NCBI GenBank assembly: GCA_946629475.1 | Contig: CAMOXX010000008.1 | Span: 1-27,119, forward strand | Source of the DNA: an uncultured Blautia sp. | GTDB lineage: Bacteria; Bacillota; Clostridia; Lachnospirales; Lachnospiraceae | Length of the DNA: 27,119 bases | Reading direction: 5' to 3' | Shown: piece after piece, positions 8,504 to 15,809 of the stretch | Layout: each line of letters begins with the position of its first letter | How positions within the stretch are numbered: position 1 is the stretch's first letter | The notes under the pieces: generated by a model | Databases searched by the model: none | The model's input: the letters and a program-made list of their open reading frames with translations, nothing else | Told to the model about the DNA's origin: nothing | Translations under genes and position numbers: made by a program

Positions 8504-10729
8504 TCAGTTGTAATCATACTGTATGTAAATATCCTTAAACCCCGGGTTGATCGCGATATATTCCTCTGTTCTTCTTCTGATTTCCAGAAGCCTCCCGCCG
8601 CTGTCTCCCTTAAGGTACATCACCTGGCGGTACATGTCCTTAACCTTGCTGACGGCTTCCGGCGCCGGACCGATAACAGAGGCGCTCTTTCCGGAGGCAA
8701 TTCCCCGGACAAACCGGGCAAGGTAGAACATTCCCTTCGTCAGAAGCTCCTCATCACGGCACGCGCCGTGGATAAACAGCATGTGGCCGGCCGGCGGATA
8801 GGAAAGAAAGCTGCGGTATGCCATTTCAGCACGGTAGAACTGTTCATAATCCTGCTCCGATGCTGCCCGGATCGTATAATGCTCCGGAAGATAAGTCTGG
8901 ATTACCGCGCTTCCCACACGGTTTCCCCTGCCTGCACGGCCGGCTGCCTGGGTCAGCAGCTGAAAGGTTCTCTCCGCGCTCCGGAAGTCGGATGCGTTAA
9001 GCGAGAGATCCGCGGCCAGAATTCCCACCAGCGTCACAAGCGGAAAATCATGGCCCTTCACAATCATCTGCGTTCCGATCAGAATATCAGCTTCATGGGA
9101 CGCGAAGGATTTCAGAATCGCTTCATAGCTCCCCTTCGTGCGTGTCGTGTCCGAATCCATCCTGAGGATGCGCGCTTCCGGAAATCTTTTCTGAATTACC
9201 TGAACCGCCTGCTGAGTTCCCGCCTTAAATCCTCCGATGTAGGGGGATCCGCATTCCGGGCAGCTTTCCGGCATAGAAGTCTGGAATCCGCAGTAATGGC
9301 AGATCAGCCTTCCCCCCATGTGCTGGGACAGTGACACGTCACAGTGGGGACATTTCATAACATGTCCGCAGGACCGGCAGGACACAAAACCAGCATACCC
9401 GCGCCGATTGAGGAAGAGCATCGCCTGTTCCCCGATCCGGAGACGTTTTTCCATCTCCTCCTGGAGCGTCCGGCTCAGGATCGTCCTGTTCCCGGCTTTC
9501 AGCTCCTCCCGGAGATCCACCACCCTGACGGCAGGCATCGGGCGTCCTCCGTGCCTCCCGGCAAGACGGACCAGCCTGTATTTCCCTTCCAGCGCGTTCC
9601 GGTAGCTCTCCATCGAAGGCGTCGCCGACCCGAACACGACCCGCGCGCCTTCCATCTCCGCCCGTTTGAGGGCGGTCTCCCTCGCATGATATCTTGGGGT
9701 ACTTTCACTCTTATAGGCCGGCTCGTGCTCCTCATCCATGATGATCAGGCCAAGCTTTGTAAACGGAGTAAAAAGTGCCGATCTCGGGCCGATCATGACC
9801 GAAACGTCTCCGTTTTTTGCCCTGACAAACTGGTCATATCGTTCCCCGGCGGACAGCCTGGAGTTCAGGATCGACACCCTGCCTCCGAACCTGCTTCCAA
9901 AACGCAGCACCGTCTGGTAGGTGAGGGATATTTCGGGGATCAGCACAATGACCTGCTTTCCCTCGTCCAGCACTTCCTGGATCAGCTGCATGTACACTTC
10001 CGTCTTACCGCTTCCCGTAACACCGTGAATCAGCACAGGCCGGCAGGATTCCCCCCGCCATTCTCCGATAATCCCGGAGAACGCCTCCTTCTGCTCCGGG
10101 TTCAACTCCTTCGGCTCCTCCTGCGGGATCTCCTCAGGGCGGACCGGAAGCCGGTACTGCTCTGTGCTCTCAACGGCTGCCAAGCCCTCTTTTTCCAGAT
10201 ATCGAAGGACATCCGGCGTCATTCCCAGATGCTTCCGGGCATCCGAATAATCCAGCATATGGTCCGGGTCAGAAAGAAGGGCTTTAAGGACTCGCGCGCG
10301 CGCCGTGCTCCTGCCTTTCTCCAGCTTCCCGAGCAGGCGTCCCGCCGGTTCTTCATCCATCTTCAGCAGTATCTGCCGTGTCTCCCGGGCTTTCATTTTT
10401 TCCCGCACCGGGAACACGGTCCGAAGCGCCTGATTCATCGTGCAGCCGTAGGTCTCACGGATCCAGACAGCAAGCCGGATCAGATGTGATTCCGTCGTCT
10501 CGTCGGAGCTGTCAACCGAAAGGATTTCCTTGATCCTGCTTTCATCCAGATCCGTTTTGTCCCTGATTCCGATGACATAGCCGTGCCTTTCTCTGTTTCC
10601 CCGTCCGAACGGCACCGTGACCGTCATCCCGACCCGTACGCTGTTTTCCAGATGTTCCGGTACACGGTAGGAAAAGCTCCTGTCAAGCTCTCCGGCATCG
10701 ATATCTATCACAATTTCAGCAAAAATCAT
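8504..10729 (-). CDS. priA: Primosomal protein N' (replication restart helicase PriA)
   Basis: DNA helicase that recognises abandoned forks and reloads the replisome. In 741 residues: an N-terminal 3'-end-binding domain (about 1-105, starting FAEIVIDIDAGELDRSFSY), a winged-helix region, the helicase core with Walker A GVTGSGKT (236-243), Walker B DEEH, and GSATPS. A cysteine-rich zinc-binding insert follows (CxxC pairs in SCRSCGHVMKCPHC, CHYCG and CPECGS), then the second RecA-like lobe with QAAGRAGRG. All parts are intact. Its ATG overlaps the murE stop by four bases. Confidence 0.97.
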   Translation of the reverse strand: MIFAEIVIDIDAGELDRSFSYRVPEHLENSVRVGMTVTVPFGRGNRERHGYVIGIRDKTDLDESRIKEILSVDSSDETTESHLIRLAVWIRETYGCTMNQALRTVFPVREKMKARETRQILLKMDEEPAGRLLGKLEKGRSTARARVLKALLSDPDHMLDYSDARKHLGMTPDVLRYLEKEGLAAVESTEQYRLPVRPEEIPQEEPKELNPEQKEAFSGIIGEWRGESCRPVLIHGVTGSGKTEVYMQLIQEVLDEGKQVIVLIPEISLTYQTVLRFGSRFGGRVSILNSRLSAGERYDQFVRAKNGDVSVMIGPRSALFTPFTKLGLIIMDEEHEPAYKSESTPRYHARETALKRAEMEGARVVFGSATPSMESYRNALEGKYRLVRLAGRHGGRPMPAVRVVDLREELKAGNRTILSRTLQEEMEKRLRIGEQAMLFLNRRGYAGFVSCRSCGHVMKCPHCDVSLSQHMGGRLICHYCGFQTSMPESCPECGSPYIGGFKAGTQQAVQVIQKRFPEARILRMDSDTTRTKGSYEAILKSFASHEADILIGTQMIVKGHDFPLVTLVGILAADLSLNASDFRSAERTFQLLTQAAGRAGRGNRVGSAVIQTYLPEHYTIRAASEQDYEQFYRAEMAYRSFLSYPPAGHMLFIHGACRDEELLTKGMFYLARFVRGIASGKSASVIGPAPEAVSKVKDMYRQVMYLKGDSGGRLLEIRRRTEEYIAINPGFKDIYIQYDYN

Positions 10730-12222
10730 ACGTTCATTTCCGCCCCGGATTTTTTCCCGGAAGAAGCATCCTCCTCCAGAATCTCCCGGATCAGGACTCT
10801 CTCGTCCATCGGGTGTTTGACCCCGCAGATCTCCTGGTAGTCCTCATGTCCTTTGCCCGCCAGAACGATAATATCGCCGGGTTCTCCATGATGGATCGCA
10901 TAGGCGATTGCTTCCTTGCGGTCGATGATCTCAATAAACTTTCCGTCCGTCCGGCTGATTCCCGTGCGGATGTCATCGATAATGGACTGCGGCTCTTCAT
11001 AGCGCGGATTATCTGAAGTGATGATCGTAAAGTCCGCGAGTCTGCCGGATACCTCCCCCATCTCAAACCGCCTGTCACGGGACCGGTTTCCGCCGCATCC
11101 GAACAGACATACCAGACGGTTGGGATGGTACTCTCTCAGCGTTGTAAGAAGGCTGGAAAGCGCCATCGCATTATGGGCATAATCAATCATGAGCGTAAAA
11201 TTGTCGGAAACCTTCACCATTTCGATTCTGCCTTTCACGCGGGCATTTTCGAGGGCACGGACCATATCTTCCTCAGAGACCTGAAAATGCCGGCAGATCG
11301 CGATCGCCGTGAGCGAATTGTAAATGCTGAAGCGTCCCGGAATATCGATCCTGACCGGAAAATCCAGCAGGCCCTTGACGTGATAGGATATTCCAAGATA
11401 CCCTTCACCGGTCACCAGCTCCGGGTCGGAAGCAATCAGGTCGGCTTCCTCCGAAAATCCGTAGGTTTCGAGTGCGCAGGTATGCCCCTCAATAATCCTG
11501 TCAAAATGCCTGTCATCCCGGTTTACGATCCCGATTCTGCACTGCTTGAGAAGAAGTGCCTTGCATGCCAGATAATGGTCAAAGTCCCGATGCTCATTCG
11601 GCCCGATATGATCCGGTTCGATGTTGGTGAAAATTCCGAAATCGAATACAAAGCCCTGAGTCCGGTGCAGCATCAGTCCCTGTGAGGAGACTTCCATCAC
11701 CACGGCATCGCACCCGGCATCCGCCATCTCCCTGAAATACTGCTGGATCACATAGGATTCGGGAGTGGTATTCGCTGCCGGAATATGCCGGTCACCGATC
11801 ACCGCCTCGATCGTACCGATCAGGCCCACCTTGTATCCTGCGTTTTCAAGGATGGATTTTACCATATATGTCGTAGTTGTTTTTCCCTTGGTTCCCGTAA
11901 TTCCGATCGTTTTAAGCCGGTCGGCGGGATGCCCGAACCATGCCGCTGACAGAAACGCCAGAGCGTACCGAGCGTCCTTCACCCGGATTACTGCCGTCCC
12001 CTCCGGCACATCAATATCCTTCTCCGCGACAATGGCTGCCGCTCCCTTTCCGGCAACCTCGGACGCATAAGCATGTCCGTCCGAAACAGCGCCGCTGATG
12101 CAGACAAACAGGCAGCCGTCCCCTGCCTTTCTGGAATCGTACACAAGCGATTTGATTTCGCATTCGAGGCTGCCCTGCAGGCATTCATATTCTATATTAT
12201 CGAGTAAATCCGCTAATTTCAT
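10726..12222 (-). CDS. murE: UDP-N-acetylmuramoyl-tripeptide synthetase (meso-DAP-adding MurE)
   Basis: Cytoplasmic Mur ligase that adds the third amino acid to UDP-MurNAc-L-Ala-D-Glu. In 498 residues: an N-terminal uridine-binding domain, an ATP loop GTKGKTTTT (110-118), a central domain with TNIEPDHIG and the probable carbamylated Lys at about 221, and a C-terminal domain with the substrate-specificity motif DNPR (404-407). DNPR is characteristic of enzymes adding meso-diaminopimelate rather than lysine. AAGGAG lies six bases before the ATG. It sits in the operon directly before priA and well before the PASTA kinase, which itself responds to muropeptides. Confidence 0.93.
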   Translation of the reverse strand: MKLADLLDNIEYECLQGSLECEIKSLVYDSRKAGDGCLFVCISGAVSDGHAYASEVAGKGAAAIVAEKDIDVPEGTAVIRVKDARYALAFLSAAWFGHPADRLKTIGITGTKGKTTTTYMVKSILENAGYKVGLIGTIEAVIGDRHIPAANTTPESYVIQQYFREMADAGCDAVVMEVSSQGLMLHRTQGFVFDFGIFTNIEPDHIGPNEHRDFDHYLACKALLLKQCRIGIVNRDDRHFDRIIEGHTCALETYGFSEEADLIASDPELVTGEGYLGISYHVKGLLDFPVRIDIPGRFSIYNSLTAIAICRHFQVSEEDMVRALENARVKGRIEMVKVSDNFTLMIDYAHNAMALSSLLTTLREYHPNRLVCLFGCGGNRSRDRRFEMGEVSGRLADFTIITSDNPRYEEPQSIIDDIRTGISRTDGKFIEIIDRKEAIAYAIHHGEPGDIIVLAGKGHEDYQEICGVKHPMDERVLIREILEEDASSGKKSGAEMNV

Positions 12223-12243
12223 TTAAACTCCTTTTTATGGGAA

Positions 12244-12267
12244 TCCGGCCGTAAAGCGCCGGCCGGA
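12244..12267. repeat. 8-bp GC-rich inverted repeat between the phosphoesterase gene and murE
   Basis: Arms TCCGGCCG (12244-12251) and CGGCCGGA (12260-12267) flank an 8-base loop in the 47-base gap. No U-tract follows on the minus strand, where the murE ribosome binding site comes about 15 bases later. It could modulate read-through or murE translation, or simply be a GC-rich spacer. Confidence 0.4.
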
Positions 12268-12269
12268 CC

Positions 12270-12749
12270 CTACAGGTATTTTATGGTTGTTTCCGGAGGT
12301 TTGTTTTCCTCCAGCATCATGACAGCATAGCTGGGGTGCCGCCCGTTCTGCCGGGGATAGGAGAGGCTCCCGGGGTTCACCGCCAGGACACCGTTTCTCT
12401 TTGCAATCATGGGCTTGTGCGTGTGCCCGAACAGCGCCACCTCGCACCCCCTGTACTCCGCTTCCTCCACAAGTCCCGCGATGTCCAGCGACACGCCATA
12501 GTAATGGCCGTGCGTCACAAAAATCCGGTGCCCGAGCAGGGTGATCTCGGTCTCACGGTCCAGGTCGGAAAAATAGTCGTTGTTGCCGGCAATGATACAT
12601 GTTTCCGTATCTGCAAGCGCTTCTATATAAAATTCTCTTCCTTCCACATCACCGCAGTGGATCAGCATATCAAAAGGAGCTTCGCAGGCGATTGCCTGCT
12701 CGATCCCCTCGTCCCTGCCATGGGTATCGCTCACAATCAGTACCTTCAT
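12270..12749 (-). CDS. YfcE/MJ0936-family metallophosphoesterase
   Basis: Small calcineurin-like phosphodiesterase of 159 residues. The five metal-binding motifs of the family are all visible: SDTHGR at the start, HCGDVEG, GNND, THGHYYG and GHTHKP. Family members are dimetal phosphodiesterases with poorly known natural substrates; YfcE cleaves model phosphodiesters. The gene overlaps the upstream nucleotide pyrophosphatase gene by four bases (ATGA), a pairing seen in many Firmicutes, and may share a role in nucleotide housekeeping. The exact substrate cannot be read from the sequence. Confidence 0.93.
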   Translation of the reverse strand: MKVLIVSDTHGRDEGIEQAIACEAPFDMLIHCGDVEGREFYIEALADTETCIIAGNNDYFSDLDRETEITLLGHRIFVTHGHYYGVSLDIAGLVEEAEYRGCEVALFGHTHKPMIAKRNGVLAVNPGSLSYPRQNGRHPSYAVMMLEENKPPETTIKYL

Positions 12750-13348
12750 AGAATTCCTTCCTCTACCAGGACTTCACGGACTGCTCTCAGAGCCTTCCCC
12801 CGATGGCTGATCCGGTTTTTCTCCTCCGGAGGGATCTCCGCGGAGGTTTTTCCGTAGGAGGGCAGGAAAAAGATCGGGTCATACCCGAAACCGTTCACGC
12901 CCTTTTCCTCATAGCCGATCCTTCCTTCCATCACCCCGCGGACCACATAGGTTCCCTTCCCCGGGACAGCGGCCGCCACAGCACAGACAAACCTTGCCGT
13001 TCTATCCTCATCCGGAACACCGTCCAGTCTCCGGATAAGCTCGTTGTTTTTTATATGGTAGGAGGTGTCTTCGCCCATATAGCGGGCGGAAAAAATTCCC
13101 GGTTCTCCGTTCAGCGCATCAATCACAAGGCCGGAGTCATCTGCGAGGACGATCTCTCCCGATATGCCGGATACCGCCTCAGCCTTGATCCGGGCATTTT
13201 CCTCAAAAGTATTTCCATTCTCGACAATATCGGCCTCAATCCCCGCTTCCTTCATGGAAACGATCCTGACATCCGGGATGTCTGCCATGATTTCCCGGAT
13301 CTCCTTCAGCTTATTCTGGTTTCCTGTCGCGAATATAACCGTCTTCAT
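12746..13348 (-). CDS. rdgB: XTP/dITP diphosphatase (RdgB/HAM1 family)
   Basis: Hydrolyses non-canonical purine triphosphates (XTP, ITP, dITP) to monophosphates, keeping them out of DNA and RNA. At 200 residues it has the usual length. The signature regions are FATGNQNKLKEI (triphosphate binding), LADDSGLVIDALNGEPGIFS, GFGYDPIFF and the C-terminal ISHRGKAL. GGAG lies about eleven bases before the ATG. It begins 37 bases after the end of the RNA methyltransferase gene and is coupled by overlap to the phosphoesterase. Confidence 0.96.
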   Translation of the reverse strand: MKTVIFATGNQNKLKEIREIMADIPDVRIVSMKEAGIEADIVENGNTFEENARIKAEAVSGISGEIVLADDSGLVIDALNGEPGIFSARYMGEDTSYHIKNNELIRRLDGVPDEDRTARFVCAVAAAVPGKGTYVVRGVMEGRIGYEEKGVNGFGYDPIFFLPSYGKTSAEIPPEEKNRISHRGKALRAVREVLVEEGIL

Positions 13349-13385
13349 TGATCTGGATTCTCCATTTCTGTTAACTTTTGTCCCC

Positions 13386-14534
13386 TCAGGTCCTCTTCGG
13401 CGGCTTCGGCCCCAGGAACTGGTAATAATAGGTCTTCATCATGCCGTTATAAATCTTGCGGTTTTTGTCCGCCTTGCGTCCGATATATTTTTCGGCGTCC
13501 TCGTACGCCGTGATCAGATACATGGACCAGCGGTCCAGGCCTCTGTATCGCTCTCCGATCTGCCGGTACAGCTCCGGAAGGGCTTCCTTTTCCTCCAGGC
13601 GCTCCCCGTAGGGCGGATTGGTAATGATAAAGCCGTATGCCCCGGAGTGGCTGAGCCTCGAAACTTCCCTTCTCTGCAGATGGATCATTCCTTCTACCCC
13701 TGCCATCGCTGCGTTTGAACGGGCAGCGCTGATCGCTTCCGGGTCAATATCATAGCCCTGGATATCCGTCTCAGGGTTTTTCACAATAAGGTCGTCCGCC
13801 TCCTCGCGCGCATTTTTCCAGCATGCAGACGGGATCAGGTTTTCCCACTGCTCCGCGAGAAATGATCTGTTTCTGCCGGGTGCCAGATTTGCCGCGATCA
13901 TGGCCGCCTCGATCGGAAATGTCCCGCTCCCGCAAAAAGGATCCACCAGGATTCTGTTTCCCTTCCATGGGGTCAGAAGAATCAGGGCGGCAGCCAGTGT
14001 CTCCGTGATTGGAGCCTTTACCTTCATCTGCCGGTATCCGCGTCTGTGCAGAGATATCCCCGAGGTATCGATTCCGCAGACCACTGTGTCCTTCATGATG
14101 GCGACGCGGAGCGGAAATTCCGGACCGTCCTCCGGAAACCATTCTATATGATACACGCTCTTCAGCCTTTCGACAATCGCCTTTTTCATGACAGACTGAA
14201 TATCCGACGGGCTGAACAGCCTGCTTTTCACGGAATTTGCCTTCGCCACCCAGAATTTTCCGTTCTTCGGAATATATTTTTCCCACGGAACCGCGCGGGT
14301 CATTTCAAACAGCTCTTCAAACGTAACAGCCCGGAATTCCCCTGCTTTTATAAGAATCCGCTCTGTTGTTCTCAGGAAGGTGTTGGCATAGGCAATGCCC
14401 TCGGCATCCGCAAGGAAAGTCACCTTGCCATCCTCCACCCTGCTGATTTCATAGCCAAGATCTGTGATCTCACGCTTCAGCACCGACTCCAGTCCGAAGT
14501 GGCACGGCGCAATCAGCTCATATCTGTCCATCAT
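13386..14534 (-). CDS. THUMP-domain class I SAM-dependent RNA methyltransferase (RlmL N-terminal/YpsC-like)
   Basis: Predicted 23S rRNA N2-guanine methyltransferase resembling the N-terminal half of E. coli RlmL and B. subtilis YpsC. In 382 residues: an N-terminal ferredoxin-like plus THUMP RNA-binding part (about 1-160), then a Rossmann domain with the SAM motif DPFCGSGTFPIEAAMIA and the amino-methyltransferase motif NPPYGER (family pattern NPPY). Two tandem ATGs begin the frame, preceded by GAGGGAG. It is the first gene of the 13-gene minus-strand run. The methylated nucleotide is inferred from the family only. Confidence 0.9.
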   Translation of the reverse strand: MMDRYELIAPCHFGLESVLKREITDLGYEISRVEDGKVTFLADAEGIAYANTFLRTTERILIKAGEFRAVTFEELFEMTRAVPWEKYIPKNGKFWVAKANSVKSRLFSPSDIQSVMKKAIVERLKSVYHIEWFPEDGPEFPLRVAIMKDTVVCGIDTSGISLHRRGYRQMKVKAPITETLAAALILLTPWKGNRILVDPFCGSGTFPIEAAMIAANLAPGRNRSFLAEQWENLIPSACWKNAREEADDLIVKNPETDIQGYDIDPEAISAARSNAAMAGVEGMIHLQRREVSRLSHSGAYGFIITNPPYGERLEEKEALPELYRQIGERYRGLDRWSMYLITAYEDAEKYIGRKADKNRKIYNGMMKTYYYQFLGPKPPKRT

Positions 14535-14630
14535 TCTCCCTCAACTACTCTATCTTGTGGTTACAAAGAGGATTTCCCCCAAATCTTAGAGTTTTTTTTC
14601 AAAAAAACCTACTACTTGTGAAAAATCCTG

Positions 14631-14659
14631 TTGCATTTTTTTCAGACATATATTATAAT
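14631..14659 (+). promoter_or_regulatory. Predicted promoter of a plus-strand small RNA
   Basis: TTGCAT (14631-14636) and a perfect TATAAT (14654-14659) are separated by 17 bases. No gene lies downstream on the plus strand. The predicted start, near 14666, coincides with the first base of an inverted repeat and is followed by a terminator-like hairpin about 70 bases later. Confidence 0.4.
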
Positions 14660-14680
14660 CAAAAATGTAAAAAGAATTAA
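14652..14680 (-). promoter_or_regulatory. Predicted promoter of the rlmL-like to rpe operon
   Basis: On the minus strand TTAATT (14680-14675) is 17 bases from a perfect TATAAT (14657-14652), about 120 bases upstream of the rlmL-like ATG. The -35 matches the consensus at only three of six positions. Its -10 overlaps that of the opposing plus-strand promoter, and its -35 lies in the left arm and loop of the 14666-14702 inverted repeat. Confidence 0.4.
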
Positions 14681-14773
14681 CCCTTCAAATGTTCTTTTTA
14701 CAAACCCCTTATTTTATTATTTATACTCCCCTCGAGACACCCGGTAGCTCCCCTACCGGGTGTCTCACTTTTT
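14666..14773 (+). ncRNA. Candidate small RNA (about 108 nt) with C-rich unpaired segments
   Basis: The predicted transcript begins with a perfect 11-bp stem, TGTAAAAAGAA (14666-14676) pairing with TTCTTTTTACA (14692-14702), around a 15-base loop containing ACCCTTC. A single-stranded stretch follows with ACCCCTT (14704-14710) and CTCCCCTC, then a 14-bp terminator hairpin and TTTTT. C-rich loops of this kind pair with Shine-Dalgarno sequences in known Firmicutes sRNAs such as RsaE/RoxS; I do not claim it is that family. Alternatively, the inverted repeat is an operator for the minus-strand promoter. No convincing peptide frame lies inside. Confidence 0.4.
14734..14773 (+). terminator. Strong intrinsic terminator hairpin
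   Basis: Perfect 14-bp stem, arms 14734-14747 and 14753-14766, loop 14748-14752, followed on the plus strand by ACTTTTT. On the minus strand, 35 bases after the end of the small ParA-linked gene, the same hairpin has no U-tract behind it. It is therefore best read as a plus-strand terminator, possibly also slowing transcription from the ParA operon. Confidence 0.65.
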
Positions 14774-14800
14774 GTAACCGCTTCGAATACTTACCGTTTT

Positions 14801-15016
14801 TTAAAGCAGCCAGACCGGAAGCTCTTCAAAGGCCTGGATGATCCCCTTGTCTTTTTTCTCTTCGGCAGAAGCTTCTGAAAGGACAGGGGCAGCATTTGCA
14901 ATCACAGCTGCCTTTACCTCAGTCTCTTTTGCCTTGCCCTCTGATGCTGCTTTGGCTGTTGTCTTTTTTCTGCCCGCACTTGCTGCTCTCTTAATACTCT
15001 CCTTACCTACCGGCAC
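14801..15016 (-). CDS. Small Lys/Ala-rich protein coupled to the ParA-like ATPase
   Basis: A 71-residue protein I do not recognise from a named family. The start I choose is GTG at 15016, because AAAGGAGG lies nine bases upstream inside the end of the ParA gene; a longer frame starting at 15085 lacks such a site and would overlap parA by 83 bases. The start overlaps the ParA stop by 14 bases, implying translational coupling. Three parts are visible: a basic N-terminus ([15 protein letters not shown]), an Ala/Glu/Lys-rich low-complexity middle, and a hydrophobic C-terminal motif AFEELPVWLL. There is no membrane helix or signal peptide. Basic N-terminal peptides of ParB-like partners stimulate ParA ATPases, so a partner or cargo adapter for the ParA protein is the best guess (inference). 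Confidence 0.7.
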   Translation of the reverse strand: MPVGKESIKRAASAGRKKTTAKAASEGKAKETEVKAAVIANAAPVLSEASAEEKKDKGIIQAFEELPVWLL

Positions 15017-15809
15017 GTTTTTCAACCTCCTTTGCAAATTCGATATATTCCTTAGCGCTCCGGCTCGATTTTTTGAACGCGACAACCGGAGAGCTCACAT
15101 CCTGTGCCCACTCTATATTGCTGTCCACCCGGATAAATGACTGAAAAACATAGATTCCGTCCAGCTCCCGCAGCGTCTCCATTGTCTGCTTAAAATAGCC
15201 TTTTCGAACATCCGCCTTTGTCACGACAATGCCCATCATCTCCGTCGAGGGGGAAATCTCCCTGGCCTCATTCAGGAAATCCAGCATATTTGCCAGCCCG
15301 AACATTCCCCACGGGCTTGCTTCGACCGGAATCACCACATAGTCCGAAGCACACAGGATATTCATCACCCACAATCCGAGCGTCGGCGGTGCATCGATCA
15401 GAATATAATCATACTTTCCTGAATTTCTCGCGGACGTTAAACAATCGGAAAGGACGAGCTCCCGTCTCCTGCCGCGCGGCAGCGGGGCTTCCGCCAGCTG
15501 CCGCTCGATCAGGCTCATCCGCATGGAAGAGGGAATCAGATCCACATTTTCAATCCGGGTCGGAACTGCGAAGGGCAGCGCATCCTGCTGCTCCGCAGCC
15601 GCATAATAGAGATTCCGGCTGCTCTCCGCCATCTCCAGCACTTCTTCCTCATTGAAAAAAGAGAGAGAAAGATTCAGCTGCATATCCCCGTCAACCAGGA
15701 GCACCTTTTTTCCGGCTCCGGCGAGCGCAGCACCCAAGTTTCCGCAGGTGGTGGATTTTCCGCTCCCGCCTTTATTGTTCGTAAAGCAGATCGTGACTGT
15801 CTTTTTCAT
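15003..15809 (-). CDS. ParA/MinD-family ATPase
   Basis: A 268-residue deviant-Walker P-loop ATPase. The N-terminal motif [10 protein letters not shown] (11-20) has the signature Lys13; the Walker A' region is [10 protein letters not shown] (Asp40, Asp42) and the Walker B region is [11 protein letters not shown] (Asp139). Such proteins form ATP-dependent dimers on DNA or membrane to place chromosomes, plasmids or protein clusters. No parB gene or parS-like repeats are seen here, so it is probably an orphan positioning ATPase rather than a plasmid partition protein. No membrane-targeting helix of the MinD kind is evident at the C-terminus. The start overlaps the upstream sugar kinase stop (ATGA) and its end carries the Shine-Dalgarno of the small protein, giving a three-gene coupled operon. 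Confidence 0.92.
   Translation of the reverse strand: MKKTVTICFTNNKGGSGKSTTCGNLGAALAGAGKKVLLVDGDMQLNLSLSFFNEEEVLEMAESSRNLYYAAAEQQDALPFAVPTRIENVDLIPSSMRMSLIERQLAEAPLPRGRRRELVLSDCLTSARNSGKYDYILIDAPPTLGLWVMNILCASDYVVIPVEASPWGMFGLANMLDFLNEAREISPSTEMMGIVVTKADVRKGYFKQTMETLRELDGIYVFQSFIRVDSNIEWAQDVSSPVVAFKKSSRSAKEYIEFAKEVEKRAGR

Noticed and set aside
9344..10489. Long plus-strand open frame antisense to priA
   Set aside because: It is opposite a complete PriA with all helicase and zinc motifs, lacks a ribosome binding site and shows no domain.
14734..14766. Hairpin as terminator of the minus-strand ParA operon
   Set aside because: In the minus direction no U-tract follows; the T-run is on the plus-strand side, so the primary reading is a plus-strand terminator.
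14689..14830. Short plus-strand frame opening with ATG inside the candidate small RNA
   Set aside because: No ribosome binding site, it passes through the terminator hairpin and into the antisense of the small ParA-linked gene.
14801..15085. 94-residue version of the small ParA-linked protein
   Set aside because: The extra 23 residues lie fully inside parA, lack a Shine-Dalgarno, and the GTG at 15016 has an excellent one.
15003..15809. Plasmid-type partition locus (parA with parB and parS)
   Set aside because: No ParB-like gene or iterated centromere repeats are present, and flanking genes are chromosomal metabolism; an orphan ParA is the better reading.
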